Of a DNA stretch of 64,000 bases, positions 1 to 8,415 are shown piece by piece. Both the position numbers and the translations under genes were made by a program. Origin of the DNA: Sphingomonas oleivorans. Lineage in GTDB: Bacteria > Pseudomonadota > Alphaproteobacteria > Sphingomonadales > Sphingomonadaceae. Every line of letters starts with the position of its first letter. Position 1 is the stretch's first letter. The notes beneath the pieces were generated by a model. The model made no database searches. It saw nothing but the letters and a program-made list of their open reading frames with translations, and was not told the DNA's origin. The DNA is taken from contig NZ_NWBU01000016.1 in the NCBI RefSeq assembly GCF_003050615.1, positions 1 through 64,000 on the forward strand, given 5' to 3'.

Positions 1-202
1 CGCCAACAGCACGGCGTCCGGCAACCAGGCGTTCAGCTTCATCGGCTCGTCGGCCTTCAGCGCTGCCGGGCAGGTCCGCTTTGATACCACCACGCCGGGC
101 GTGACCGGCATCTTCGCCGACATCAATGGCGACAAGATCGCCGACCTGCATATCCAGATCGACACCTCCGTCACGCTCAACGCAGCCAGCTTCGTCCTGT
201 GA
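1..202 (+). CDS. C-terminal fragment of a serralysin-type, type I-secreted protein (5' truncated by window)
   Basis: An open frame enters from the left edge and ends at the TGA at 200-202, giving about 66 residues. The segment reads like the peptidase M10 serralysin C-terminal module: a FIGSSAFS motif, then a DINGDKIADLHIQ calcium-binding-like stretch, then a hydrophobic ASFVL end. Such extreme C-terminal hydrophobic tails are typical type I (ABC exporter) secretion signals, so the full protein is probably an RTX-like protease or adhesin. The catalytic part lies outside the window, so the exact function cannot be given. A strong hairpin follows the stop codon. Confidence 0.7.
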   Translation, partial: ANSTASGNQAFSFIGSSAFSAAGQVRFDTTTPGVTGIFADINGDKIADLHIQIDTSVTLNAASFVL

Positions 203-205
203 CAA

Positions 206-228
206 AACGGGAGGCTTAGCCTCCCGTT
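206..228 (+). terminator. Perfect hairpin after the secreted-protein gene
   Basis: A 10-bp perfect stem (206-215 with 219-228) closes on a TTA loop, starting four bases after the stop codon. There is no long T-run, so it is an intrinsic-terminator-like or mRNA-stabilising hairpin. Confidence 0.6.
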
Positions 229-246
229 AACCTTCCCACGGCATGG

Positions 247-1134
247 ATGCGATATTCGAGCATCCGGAAAACCGCCTTGTCGCTGCCTCGCCTGTCCTCC
301 GCCAGCCTCCAGAACCGGGACGAGAACGTCCGGACGGCAATCGGCCGGGCGGCCGCGCGGACAGGCGTGGACTTCACCTATCTACTCAACCAGGCAAAAA
401 GCGAGAGCGGGCTCGATCCGCGGGCGCGGGCGAGCGGATCCTCCGCCACGGGCCTCTATCAGTTCATCGACCAAAGCTGGCTCGGCGTGGTCAAGCAGCA
501 TGGGGCCAAGCATGGCCTGGGCTGGGCGGCGGACGCGATCGAGCAGCGCGGCGGGCGCTGGACAGTCGATCCCGCCTATCGCGAGGCGGTATTCGCGTTG
601 CGCGAGCAGGCAGGGCCGGCGGCGCTGATGGCAGGCGAATTCGCCAGCGACAATGCCGAGGGCCTGTCGCGCGCGCTGGGGCGGCAGCCATCCTCCACCG
701 ACCTTTATTTCGCGCATTTTCTGGGGCTGGAAGGCGCCACCCGCTTCCTGAAGGCGGCGGATGCCTCGCCCGACAGCCCGGCGGCGGCGGCCTTTCCCAA
801 GGAAGCGCGCGCCAACCGGACAATCTTCTACACGCGCACGGGCGACGCGCGCAGCCTGGCCCAGGTCTATGCGCTGATGGCCCGCAAGATCGGAGACGAT
901 GGCGCGCCCGCCGCCGAGCCGGGGACGCTGAGCCCCACGCCGCCCGAAATGCCGGCAGGTGAGCCGCGCCTTGCCCATATCGAAGAGGCGCTGGGCGGCC
1001 CGACCGAAGGCGAGGCGGATATCGGCGGGATGCTGGCGGCAATGCGGGAAATGGGCCGGATCGACCTGCTCCGGCCCGATCCGCAGCATGCGAAGCTCGC
1101 TTATCTGATGCTGGCTTCCGCGCCGCTGGCGTGA
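247..1134 (+). CDS. Soluble lytic transglycosylase, flagellum-associated
   Basis: This 295-residue protein has an SLT-type lytic transglycosylase domain at about residues 28-110. The signature KSESGLDP (catalytic Glu53) is followed by SATGLYQF, the usual GxxGLxQ pattern. These enzymes cleave peptidoglycan glycan strands to 1,6-anhydro-muropeptides. No clear signal peptide is visible. The C-terminal half is low complexity, rich in Ala, Pro and Gly. It lies at the end of the flg/mot cluster, convergent with motB, and the short FlgJ in this cluster has no muramidase domain. This enzyme is therefore a reasonable candidate for opening the wall for the rod, as PleA does in Caulobacter (inference). 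The ATG at 247 is used; the ATG at 243 is in another frame. Confidence 0.8.
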   Translation: MRYSSIRKTALSLPRLSSASLQNRDENVRTAIGRAAARTGVDFTYLLNQAKSESGLDPRARASGSSATGLYQFIDQSWLGVVKQHGAKHGLGWAADAIEQRGGRWTVDPAYREAVFALREQAGPAALMAGEFASDNAEGLSRALGRQPSSTDLYFAHFLGLEGATRFLKAADASPDSPAAAAFPKEARANRTIFYTRTGDARSLAQVYALMARKIGDDGAPAAEPGTLSPTPPEMPAGEPRLAHIEEALGGPTEGEADIGGMLAAMREMGRIDLLRPDPQHAKLAYLMLASAPLA

Positions 1135-1179
1135 TTCCGTCGCCCCTGCGCAGGCAGAACCTTTCCCTAAGATCCCCGC

Positions 1180-1281
1180 CACCTTGACTTGTTTCAGGGT
1201 CCACCTCTCAAACCCGCGCGACGGTGCGGATGATGGGTGGATGCCGAAACAAGTTCGGCATGACGATATGGGTTATGCGAA
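1180..1281. repeat. Dispersed ~100-bp palindromic repeat, copy 1
   Basis: A segment of about 100 bp is repeated in the same orientation at 14592-14692 with scattered mismatches. Its two ends are inverted: a CTTGTTTCAGGGTCCA arm and a TGGATGCCGAAACAAG arm, so the transcript can fold into a long imperfect hairpin. It fills most of the gap between the transglycosylase and motB (1135-1376), which holds no gene. A CCCTGCGCAGGC palindrome just upstream is also shared with the second copy. This looks like a sphingomonad REP/MITE-like element. Confidence 0.8.
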
Positions 1282-1376
1282 GGTCCGGCAAAGACCGGAG
1301 CGACGGCATTTAGGGTGCCTCTCACCTGACTGCGCTCAGCCTGATCGCGGTGATGCAATCCAGGCAGGGTGTTGCT

Positions 1377-2330
1377 CTAGGCGCCCGGTTTGCCGTCCCT
1401 CTCCCCTTCCGCATCGGCCACCGCCTGCGGCGCGAGCGGCTGGTCGGCGGGTCCGGCCGTCGACCAGGTAAGCGTCACCGACATGCGGCGGTTGCGCGGA
1501 TCATAGCGATCGCCCGGCACATAGGGCTCGCGATCGGCCACTCCCTCGATCCGGGCGAAGCGATAGGCGAGCACGCCATTGTCGCCCAGCGCCCGGCGCG
1601 TCGCCTCCGCGCGTGCGGTGGAGAGCATCCAATTGTTGCTCGTGCGGTCGGCGGCATAGGGCAGCGCATCGGTATGGCCGCGCACGATCACGCCATTGGG
1701 AATGCCATCGATCACGCGGGCGACCTCGCCCATCAGCCGGCGCGCCTCGGGCAGCAGCCGATCGGTGCCGAGCGCGAACATCGAGAAATCCGCCTCGTCG
1801 ACCAGATCGATGCGCAGGCCCTCGCGCGTTTCGGTGAAGCGCACGACCTTCATCAGCTTGCGCAGCCCCGGATCCTTGGCCATGCGCTGTTCGAGCAGCT
1901 TCTTCATCGCCACGAAGCGCTTGCGATCGCGGGTGCGGACGTCGGCCGCGCCTTCCTTTTCGCCGCCGGTCGCATCCTTGGGGATGGTGATGCTCTTGGT
2001 GCCCGTCTGCGAGGCGCGCTTGGCGTAATTTTCCTTGGAGATGATCGAATCGCCGCCGAAGGCGCCGCTCGCGCCCGCGCTTTTCTGCCGCATCTCGACG
2101 AGCGTCGGCGTGAAATAATCGGCGATGCCCTTGCGCTGCTTCTCATTGGTCGCGCCCAGGATCCAGAGCAGCAGGAAAAAGGCCATCATCGCCGTCACGA
2201 AATCGGCATAGGCGACCTTCCACGCGCCGCCATGATGGCCGCCATGACCGGCAATGATCTTCTTGACGATGATGACCGGCTGGATTTCGGGTTCGTTCTT
2301 GCCCCTTTTGGGCGCAGGCGGCTTGGCCAT
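1377..2330 (-). CDS. motB: Flagellar stator protein MotB
   Basis: MotB is the peptidoglycan-anchored half of the H+-driven stator. Of its 317 residues, the N-terminal ~40 are basic and cytoplasmic. A single membrane span follows, with the family motif YADFVTAMMAFFLLLW and the proton-carrying Asp at residue 43. The C-terminal half is an OmpA-like peptidoglycan-binding domain (GHTDALP and the closing PRNRRMSVTL motif). It is the last gene of the minus-strand operon starting at flgB and follows motA after 3 bases. Length and motifs fit the family throughout. Confidence 0.96.
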   Translation of the reverse strand: MAKPPAPKRGKNEPEIQPVIIVKKIIAGHGGHHGGAWKVAYADFVTAMMAFFLLLWILGATNEKQRKGIADYFTPTLVEMRQKSAGASGAFGGDSIISKENYAKRASQTGTKSITIPKDATGGEKEGAADVRTRDRKRFVAMKKLLEQRMAKDPGLRKLMKVVRFTETREGLRIDLVDEADFSMFALGTDRLLPEARRLMGEVARVIDGIPNGVIVRGHTDALPYAADRTSNNWMLSTARAEATRRALGDNGVLAYRFARIEGVADREPYVPGDRYDPRNRRMSVTLTWSTAGPADQPLAPQAVADAEGERDGKPGA

Positions 2331-2333
2331 GGC

Positions 2334-3197
2334 TCAGCGCCTCCGCATGCCATCGAACACGTCGGCGAAGGCCGGCTGGTTCGCATGGCTTATCCCTGAG
2401 CGGGCAGCCTCGATCACGAGCGGCAGCGGATGGCCGTGGAGCGAGGCGATGATGATCTGCTTGACCACCTCGTAAATCGCCGCATCGCTTTCGATCACCT
2501 GGCGGCAGCGGCTGGAGAAGGGCGCTACGATGCCATAAGCGAGCAGCACGCCGAGGAAGGTGCCGACCAGCGCCGAGCCGATCATCCCGCCCAATATCGC
2601 GGGCGGCTGATCGATCGAGGCCATCGTCTTCACCACGCCAAGCACGGCCGCGACGATGCCGAGCGCGGGCAGCGCATCGGCGAGATTCTGGAGCATGTCC
2701 GCCGGGCGGATATCGTCATGATGATGCGTCTTGAGCGCATTATCCATCACCTCCTCGACCGCACGGGGATCAAGCGTGCCCGACGAGATGACGACCAGGC
2801 GCAGCGTGTCCGTGATGAGATGGACGAGCGCCTGATCCTTCAGAAGCTTGGGATATTCGGCGAAGATGGTGCTCGACTTCGGATCCTCGATATGCGGCTC
2901 GACCGCGACGGGGCCGTCGGTACGCAGCATCTTCATCAGCTTCGAGACGAGGAAGATCGTATCGAGATAATCCTTCTTGCCATATTTGGGGCCCTTGAAG
3001 ACCTTGGCCATGCCGCTGCCGAGCGCCTTCAACTCCTTCATCGAATTGCCCGCGATCAACGCGCCGACCGCGGCACCGCCGATGATCAGCATCTCATGCG
3101 GAATGGCATGGAGAACGGGACCCAGACTGCCGCCGGTGAAGGCGAACCCGCCGAACACCATCGCGATAAGCACGACCAGACCGATCGCAGCGAACAT
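2334..3197 (-). CDS. motA: Flagellar stator protein MotA
   Basis: MotA forms the ring of the inner-membrane proton channel that turns the rotor, paired with MotB. It has 287 residues with four predicted membrane spans, two near the N-terminus and two near residues 165-215. The typical PALGIVAAVLG and LAYGIVAPF segments carry the conserved channel prolines. The cytoplasmic loop between spans 2 and 3 is charged, as needed for contact with FliG. It sits between flgL and motB, so the main stator is encoded inside the flg operon. The 110-base gap before flgL could hold a separate promoter, but I see no convincing one. Confidence 0.96.
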   Translation of the reverse strand: MFAAIGLVVLIAMVFGGFAFTGGSLGPVLHAIPHEMLIIGGAAVGALIAGNSMKELKALGSGMAKVFKGPKYGKKDYLDTIFLVSKLMKMLRTDGPVAVEPHIEDPKSSTIFAEYPKLLKDQALVHLITDTLRLVVISSGTLDPRAVEEVMDNALKTHHHDDIRPADMLQNLADALPALGIVAAVLGVVKTMASIDQPPAILGGMIGSALVGTFLGVLLAYGIVAPFSSRCRQVIESDAAIYEVVKQIIIASLHGHPLPLVIEAARSGISHANQPAFADVFDGMRRR

Positions 3198-3307
3198 CCG
3201 CCTACCCCCTATTTGCGAGCCTACCCGGGAAGGCGGATCCGGATGCCGGCCCTTCCCATATGGATTAACGGCCGGGAGGCGGGGAATTTTAGAAGCGGTG
3301 CCGCAAT

Positions 3308-4165
3308 TTATCCGAGCAGATCGAACAGCGTGCTCTTGTTGATGCGGGCGAAGCTGGCCTGGGCGGCCTCGAGCGACAGCATCTTCGCATTGATGCGGGC
3401 AATCGTCGCGGGAATGTCGGTGGCCTCGAGACCGTTGCGTTCATCCTCGAGCCGGAGGTCCGCCGTTTCGAGCCGCTCGCGCATCAGATCGATCCGCGCG
3501 GCGCGCACGCCCTGCTCGCCGCGCACCGCGGCGACATGGGAGACGGCCTGGCCGATCGCGTCGAGCGCCTGGCCGCTCGCCGTCTCGCGCGCGGCATCGT
3601 CGGCCAGCTCCAGCGCATCAGCGGCGGCGGAAAGAATGCCTGCCAGATCGAGCGACCCGGCAGGCGTGGCAAGCGTCCCGAATATCTCGTCGCGCGAGGC
3701 GGTGGCGGCGATCCGCACCTCGGGCCCGACCGGGATCTGGAGCGGATCGCTGTCCGGAAAGAGCGGCTGGCCGCGCGAGTCGGTCTCGACCCTATAGGTC
3801 TGGATGTCGGTGACGAGCCCGCGCAGCTCCATCGCGATGGCCCGGCGGCCCTCGGCATTGGTCGTGGCCGAGCGGGCCGCGACCATCAGCTCGCTCGCCC
3901 GATCGAAGGCGGTGGCAACACCGGCGAGCGCGGTATCGATCTGCGCGGCCTGGGCGGCGGCGCTTTCCGCATTGGCGGCCCAGGCCTTCTGATCGGCCTG
4001 GGTGGCGGCGATTGCGGCGATGCGCGCGGCGGCGGGGGCATCGTCCGAGGGCGCGAGGATGCGCTTGCCGGTCGAAACCTCCATCTGCCCGCGCGCTATA
4101 TCCGCAGAAAGCTGCGCCTGGCGGGCGATTTCGGCGGAAAGCCGATGACGATTGCCGATGATCAT
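3308..4165 (-). CDS. flgL: Hook-filament junction protein FlgL (HAP3)
   Basis: This 285-residue flagellin-like protein has a conserved N-terminal helix (QAQLSADIARGQMEVSTGKR) and a C-terminal helix, the coiled-coil ends used for axial packing. FlgL joins the hook cap FlgK to the filament and leaves through the flagellar export apparatus, so it has no signal peptide. It is distinguished from flagellin by its position directly after flgK and by the middle domain. The gap to flgK is 29 bases. Confidence 0.9.
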   Translation of the reverse strand: MIIGNRHRLSAEIARQAQLSADIARGQMEVSTGKRILAPSDDAPAAARIAAIAATQADQKAWAANAESAAAQAAQIDTALAGVATAFDRASELMVAARSATTNAEGRRAIAMELRGLVTDIQTYRVETDSRGQPLFPDSDPLQIPVGPEVRIAATASRDEIFGTLATPAGSLDLAGILSAAADALELADDAARETASGQALDAIGQAVSHVAAVRGEQGVRAARIDLMRERLETADLRLEDERNGLEATDIPATIARINAKMLSLEAAQASFARINKSTLFDLLG

Positions 4166-4194
4166 CTTGCCGTCCCTTCCCTGGCCCCGCGCGA

Positions 4195-5544
4195 TCAGAA
4201 GAGCTGCAGGATCGACTGGAGCGTCTCGCGCGCGACCTGGATGACCTTGGCCGAGCCATTATAGGCCTGCTGGAAACGGAGCAGATCCGCCGCCTCGCGA
4301 TCCAGATCGATGCCGCTCGCCTCGTCGCGCGCGGCGAAGGCGCTGTCGCTACGCGCCGAGGCGGCGGTGCTTTCCGATTTGGCGGAGGCGAGCGACTGCG
4401 CCTGGCCCGTCACCATCGCCGCCCAGCGCGCCTCGACGCCGCCCTCCCCACGCAGCGAGGAAAGCGTCAGCAGATTGCCATTGGCGGGGCCGTCATCGAG
4501 CCCGGCCGCGATCGCATCGGGATCGGCCGTGGCGGGCATGAGCGAAATCGCGCCTTCCGCGCCGATCGTAAGCAGATTGCCGCCCGGATTGCCATTTTTG
4601 TCCACGCCCTGCGCCTGCCAGCCATTGAGCGCGGAGGCGAACTGGCCCGCGATCGAATCGAGCGTGGCGCGGCGATCGGCGACTGTCGCCGCGACGTCGA
4701 TCAATCCTGCGAGCGAGCCGTCCATCGGGAAGACCGGCGTGGTGCCGCCCTGCCCGTCCGCCATGGCGACCGAGAGCAGCCCGTCGGACGAGCGGACGAG
4801 GCTGAGTTCCGCCGGGCGGGCGCCATCGAGCAGCACCGCGCCGCTGCCGGCGAGCGTGACGCGTGCCGTGCCGCTCGTACCGAGCGTCACTTCCAGGCCC
4901 ATGCGGTTGGAAAGCTTGTCGAGCAGCCGATCCCGCTCATCGGAAAGCTGCGCGCGGGGGGAGGAGCCGTCGGCCGTGCGCAGCAGCGCGAGATTGACCT
5001 TGGCGAGCGAGGCGAGATCGCCGTTGATCGCATCGATCGTGGTCTGCGCCTCAGCGGCGATGCCATCGCTGGCGGTGGACAGGCGTTCGGCTGTGGTACG
5101 GATCGCGCCGGCGGCCCCGTCGATCGCCAGCAGCATCGCGCGCCGCGGCATCTGCCCATTGGGATCGGAAGCGAGCGCATCCGCCGCATTGAAGACCGCG
5201 CCGATCTGCGCACCGACGCCCGAGGCGCCATCGTCCAGCGCGCTTTCGGTGATCGTCAGCCAACGCACGCGCGCATCGGCGCGGCCGGCATCGGCGGCGG
5301 AGGTGCGCGCATCGGCGGCCTTGAAATCGTTCCAGACGCGCTCGACGCCGACCATGTCGACCCCGCCGAAGCTGGTCGAGGGGCGATAAAGCGGCGTCGT
5401 CGAAACCGCCGTCTGCTCGCGCAGCGTGGCAAGGCGGCGGGCATAGCCCGGCGTCTCGGCATTGGCGACATTCTCGCCGACCGTGGACAGCGCCTTGCGA
5501 TAGGCCGTCACGCCCGACCGGCCGATTCCGAGAAGATCGGTCAT
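4195..5544 (-). CDS. flgK: Hook-associated protein FlgK (HAP1)
   Basis: FlgK is the first hook-filament junction protein, assembled on the hook tip after the specificity switch. The 449 residues start with the rod/hook-type motif (ENVANAETPGYARR, residues 24-37) and end with the helix RFQQAYNGSAKVIQVARETL, both standard for FlgK. It is shorter than the ~550-residue enterobacterial form because of a smaller middle domain. Its start overlaps the flgJ stop by 4 bases (ATGA), which implies translational coupling. Confidence 0.94.
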   Translation of the reverse strand: MTDLLGIGRSGVTAYRKALSTVGENVANAETPGYARRLATLREQTAVSTTPLYRPSTSFGGVDMVGVERVWNDFKAADARTSAADAGRADARVRWLTITESALDDGASGVGAQIGAVFNAADALASDPNGQMPRRAMLLAIDGAAGAIRTTAERLSTASDGIAAEAQTTIDAINGDLASLAKVNLALLRTADGSSPRAQLSDERDRLLDKLSNRMGLEVTLGTSGTARVTLAGSGAVLLDGARPAELSLVRSSDGLLSVAMADGQGGTTPVFPMDGSLAGLIDVAATVADRRATLDSIAGQFASALNGWQAQGVDKNGNPGGNLLTIGAEGAISLMPATADPDAIAAGLDDGPANGNLLTLSSLRGEGGVEARWAAMVTGQAQSLASAKSESTAASARSDSAFAARDEASGIDLDREAADLLRFQQAYNGSAKVIQVARETLQSILQLF

Positions 5545-5867
5545 TTGCCTTCCTTCCTCTCCACCGTCGCGCGAACGGCCGCCGTTCCGGACGCGCCAAA
5601 CTGGCCGATCAGCATCTCGGCTATTCCGAGCACGCCCTTTTCGGCCATGGACTCGGCGGTGCGCGCATCCGACATGTCACGAAACTGATCGGTGGCGCTG
5701 CTGCCGAGAATATCGTCGCCAAGCCCGGCCGAGCGCATCGAGCCGATCATCTGGCGCAGAAACACCGCCTCGAACTGCTTGGCGACATCGCGCAGCTTCT
5801 GCTTTTCGGCATCGGCCGGCGAGGCGGAAGGCGCGGCGGCGGCAGAGGAGACGGCACCGATCGTCAT
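5541..5867 (-). CDS. flgJ: FlgJ-type rod-binding protein without muramidase domain
   Basis: This 108-residue protein matches only the N-terminal rod-binding half of FlgJ: AKQFEAVFLRQMIGSMR at residues 30-46, followed by the DQFRDM segment. The C-terminal glucosaminidase domain of the enterobacterial protein is absent, as is common in alphaproteobacteria. It probably caps or chaperones rod assembly, while wall opening would need a separate enzyme such as the transglycosylase at 247-1134 (inference). It overlaps flgI and flgK by 4 bases on each side. Confidence 0.9.
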   Translation of the reverse strand: MTIGAVSSAAAAPSASPADAEKQKLRDVAKQFEAVFLRQMIGSMRSAGLGDDILGSSATDQFRDMSDARTAESMAEKGVLGIAEMLIGQFGASGTAAVRATVERKEGK

Positions 5868-6955
5868 AGCACCACCAGCTCCGCCTTCATCGCGCCCGCC
5901 TGCTTGAGCGCCTCGAGAATGGCGACGAGATCCGCGGGCGAGGCGCCGATGGCGTTCACCGCCTTGACGATCTCGGCCAGGCTGGCGCCGGGCTGGAAGG
6001 CGAACATCTGGCGCGTCTCCTCCTCCACGTCGATCGTGCTGGACGGCTCGACGGCGGTCTGCCCGCGCGAGAAGGGCGCGGGCTGGACGACCATGGGCTT
6101 TTCATCGACGCGCACGGTGAGCTTGCCATGGGTGATGGCGGCGGGCGCGATGCGGACCGCGCCGTTAATCACGATCGTGCCGGTGCGCGCATTGACGATC
6201 ACGCGCGCGGCCGCATCGGCGGGATCGACGGCGAGATTTTCGATCTGGCCCATCAGCGCGGTGCGCACTTCAGCGCCCTGTGGTGCGGCAATGGCGACCG
6301 AGACGGCATCGATCGCACGCGCCCGGCCGGGGCCGACCGAACGGTTGATCGCATCCGCCACGCGGCGCACGGTGGTAAGGTCCGCCTCGGCAAGGTTGAA
6401 GAGCAGCTCGGGCGCGGTGGCGAAGCCGGCATCGACCGCGCGCTCCACCGTGGCGCCGCCCGGGATGCGGCCGGCGGACGGCACGTTCACCGAAACCTTC
6501 GATCCATCCGCCGCCTCGATGCCGAGGCCGCCGACGGCGAGATTGCCCTGCGCCATGGCATAGATCTGATTGTCCGCGCCGCGCAGCGGCGTCATCAGCA
6601 GCGTGCCGCCGCGCAGCGACTTGGCCTTGCCCAGCGCCGAGACGGTGACATCGAGCGGCTGGCCGGGCTTGACGAAGGCGGGCAGGTTCGCCGTCACCAT
6701 CACCGCGGCGGCATTCTTGAGCGCGGGGTTGATGCCCGCCGGCAGATTGAAGCCGAAGCGCGAGGCGACGCCCTTCATTCCCTGCGTCGCATAATCGAGG
6801 CTGTCGTCGCCCGTGCCGGCGAGACCGACGACGATACCATAGCCGGTGAGCTGGTTGGTGCGCAGCCCCTGAAAGGTGCCGAGATCCTTGATGCGCGTGG
6901 CCTCAACCGGTGCCGCGAGCAGCAGAAGGGCGATGACGGCCAGGATGCGGCGCAT
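5864..6955 (-). CDS. flgI: Flagellar P-ring protein FlgI
   Basis: FlgI forms the periplasmic P-ring around the rod. The protein has a Sec signal peptide (MRRILAVIALLLLAAPVEA) followed at once by the conserved TRIKDLGTFQGLR start of the mature chain. The rest, to ETRQMFAFQPGASLAEIVKAVNAIG, fits the family over its full length. I use the ATG at 6955 (363 residues) because an AGGAT ribosome-binding site lies 7 bases upstream. An in-frame ATG two codons earlier (6961) is too close to it. The gene lies 9 bases after flgH. Confidence 0.95.
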   Translation of the reverse strand: MRRILAVIALLLLAAPVEATRIKDLGTFQGLRTNQLTGYGIVVGLAGTGDDSLDYATQGMKGVASRFGFNLPAGINPALKNAAAVMVTANLPAFVKPGQPLDVTVSALGKAKSLRGGTLLMTPLRGADNQIYAMAQGNLAVGGLGIEAADGSKVSVNVPSAGRIPGGATVERAVDAGFATAPELLFNLAEADLTTVRRVADAINRSVGPGRARAIDAVSVAIAAPQGAEVRTALMGQIENLAVDPADAAARVIVNARTGTIVINGAVRIAPAAITHGKLTVRVDEKPMVVQPAPFSRGQTAVEPSSTIDVEEETRQMFAFQPGASLAEIVKAVNAIGASPADLVAILEALKQAGAMKAELVVL

Positions 6956-6964
6956 GAGCATATC

Positions 6965-7627
6965 CTAGAAAGGACTCAAAATGGCAAAGAAACGGTTAAG
7001 CCACCCCTGCCGGCTGGCGCGTGCAATCTCCCCCGTGCCGGAATAGCTGATCCGCGCATCGGCCACGCGGGTGGAAAGTACGCGGTTATCGAAGCCGATA
7101 TCGGCCGGGCGGACGAGGCCCGAGATGCGGACATGCTCGTCGCCGCGGTTGAGCGTGACCAGCTTTTCCCCACGCACCAGCATCGTGCCGTTGGGAAAGA
7201 CCTTCGTGACCGTGACGCTGATCTCGCCATTCAACTGGTTCGACTGGGCGGCCTCGCCCGCGCCGGTGAAGCCGCTGCTGCCGCTCATCGCCGCCTCCGC
7301 CGGCGCAAAGAGCGAGAGCGGGCCGGCGCTGGGCGGCGTGAGACCGATATTGCCGCTGCGATCGGTGGCGGCACTGTTGCTCTTGAGCGCCTGGGTGCGT
7401 TCGACGAGCAGGATGGTGAGGACGTCGCCGACCATCGCCGCACGCGTGCCGGAGGTGAGCTCCGCATAGCCGTTCGACGCCTGGAAGATCGCGCCATTGG
7501 CGGGCACCGCCGGCTGATATTCCTCCGGATAGGTGGGGGCGTAGCTCGGCCGCTCCTTCTTCGCCATTGCCGGACCGGCAATGGTGAGAAGTGCTACCAA
7601 GACCAGGCTAGAGCTGCTGGTTCGCAT
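6965..7627 (-). CDS. flgH: Flagellar L-ring protein FlgH, without lipoprotein cysteine
   Basis: FlgH forms the outer-membrane L-ring. The 220 residues carry the family core: GDVLTILLVERTQA, the NGTMLVRGEK segment, and SGLVRPADI near the end. In most FlgH proteins the signal peptide ends in a lipobox Cys. Here the N-terminus (MRTSSSSLVLVALLTIAG, then AMA-KK) looks like an ordinary Sec signal peptide, and the whole protein contains no cysteine. Either the L-ring is not lipidated in this lineage or the start is mis-set. The only upstream option runs further into flgG, which it already overlaps by 20 bases. Confidence 0.92.
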   Translation of the reverse strand: MRTSSSSLVLVALLTIAGPAMAKKERPSYAPTYPEEYQPAVPANGAIFQASNGYAELTSGTRAAMVGDVLTILLVERTQALKSNSAATDRSGNIGLTPPSAGPLSLFAPAEAAMSGSSGFTGAGEAAQSNQLNGEISVTVTKVFPNGTMLVRGEKLVTLNRGDEHVRISGLVRPADIGFDNRVLSTRVADARISYSGTGEIARASRQGWLNRFFAILSPF

Positions 7628-8396
7628 ATTGCAGCATCTCGTCGGTGGACTTGATCATCTTGGAGTTGATCTCATAGGCGCGCTGCGTCTCGATCATGTC
7701 GACCAGTTCCTCGACGACATTGACGTTGGAGCCTTCGAGCGAACCCTGGCGGATCGTGCCGCGCCCATCGAGGCCGGCCGCGCCCACCTGCGGCGCGCCG
7801 GAGGCGGCCGTTTCGACGAGGAGATTGTTGCCGATCGCCTGGAGGCCGGCCGAATTGATGAAGCGCGCCGTCTCGATCCGGCCGAGCTCGGTCGTCTCGG
7901 TCTGGCCGGCGAGGCGGGCAGAGACGGTCCCGTCGGTGCCGATGGTGACGGATTCGGCGCCCTCCGGGATCTGGATCGCGGGGATCAGCGGCATGCCGTC
8001 GCCGGTGACGATCTGTCCTTCGGCGGACAGGCTGAAATTGCCGTCGCGGCTATAGCCGATGCGACCGTCGGGCATCTCGATCTGGAAATAGCCCGCGCCC
8101 TCGATCGCCATGTCGAGCGCATTGCCGGTTGTGGCGAGCGAACCCTGCGTGTCGATCCGCGCCGTGCCGTTCACCTGCACGCCGGAGCCGAGCGAAAGGC
8201 CCGTGGCGAAGCGATTGTCCCCGGCGGACGGCGCGCCGGGCGCGACCATCGCCTGATAGGCGAGCGTTTCGAACTGCGCGCGATCCCGCTTGAAGCCGGT
8301 GGTGTTCACGTTCGCGAGATTGTTCGCGATCACGCGCATCCGGGCGGACTGGGCATCGAGCCCGGTGCGCGCGACATGCAATGCGGCGTTGGTCAT
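7608..8396 (-). CDS. flgG: Flagellar distal rod protein FlgG
   Basis: FlgG builds the distal rod crossing the P- and L-rings. The 262 residues have the rod signature ANNLANVNTTGFKRDRAQFE (residues 25-44), the domain around GYFQIEMPDG, and the C-terminal motif GSNVNVVEELVDMIETQRAY. The length equals the usual ~262. The gene follows flgF after 19 bases, and its end overlaps the start of flgH. Confidence 0.96.
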   Translation of the reverse strand: MTNAALHVARTGLDAQSARMRVIANNLANVNTTGFKRDRAQFETLAYQAMVAPGAPSAGDNRFATGLSLGSGVQVNGTARIDTQGSLATTGNALDMAIEGAGYFQIEMPDGRIGYSRDGNFSLSAEGQIVTGDGMPLIPAIQIPEGAESVTIGTDGTVSARLAGQTETTELGRIETARFINSAGLQAIGNNLLVETAASGAPQVGAAGLDGRGTIRQGSLEGSNVNVVEELVDMIETQRAYEINSKMIKSTDEMLQYANQQL

Positions 8397-8415
8397 CGGA
8401 TCACTCCCCTTATAT

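Noticed and set aside
3198-3307. Possible sigma-28 promoter (TTAA...GCCGGCAT) before motA
   Set aside because: Neither element nor spacing fits TAAA-N15-GCCGATAA well enough.
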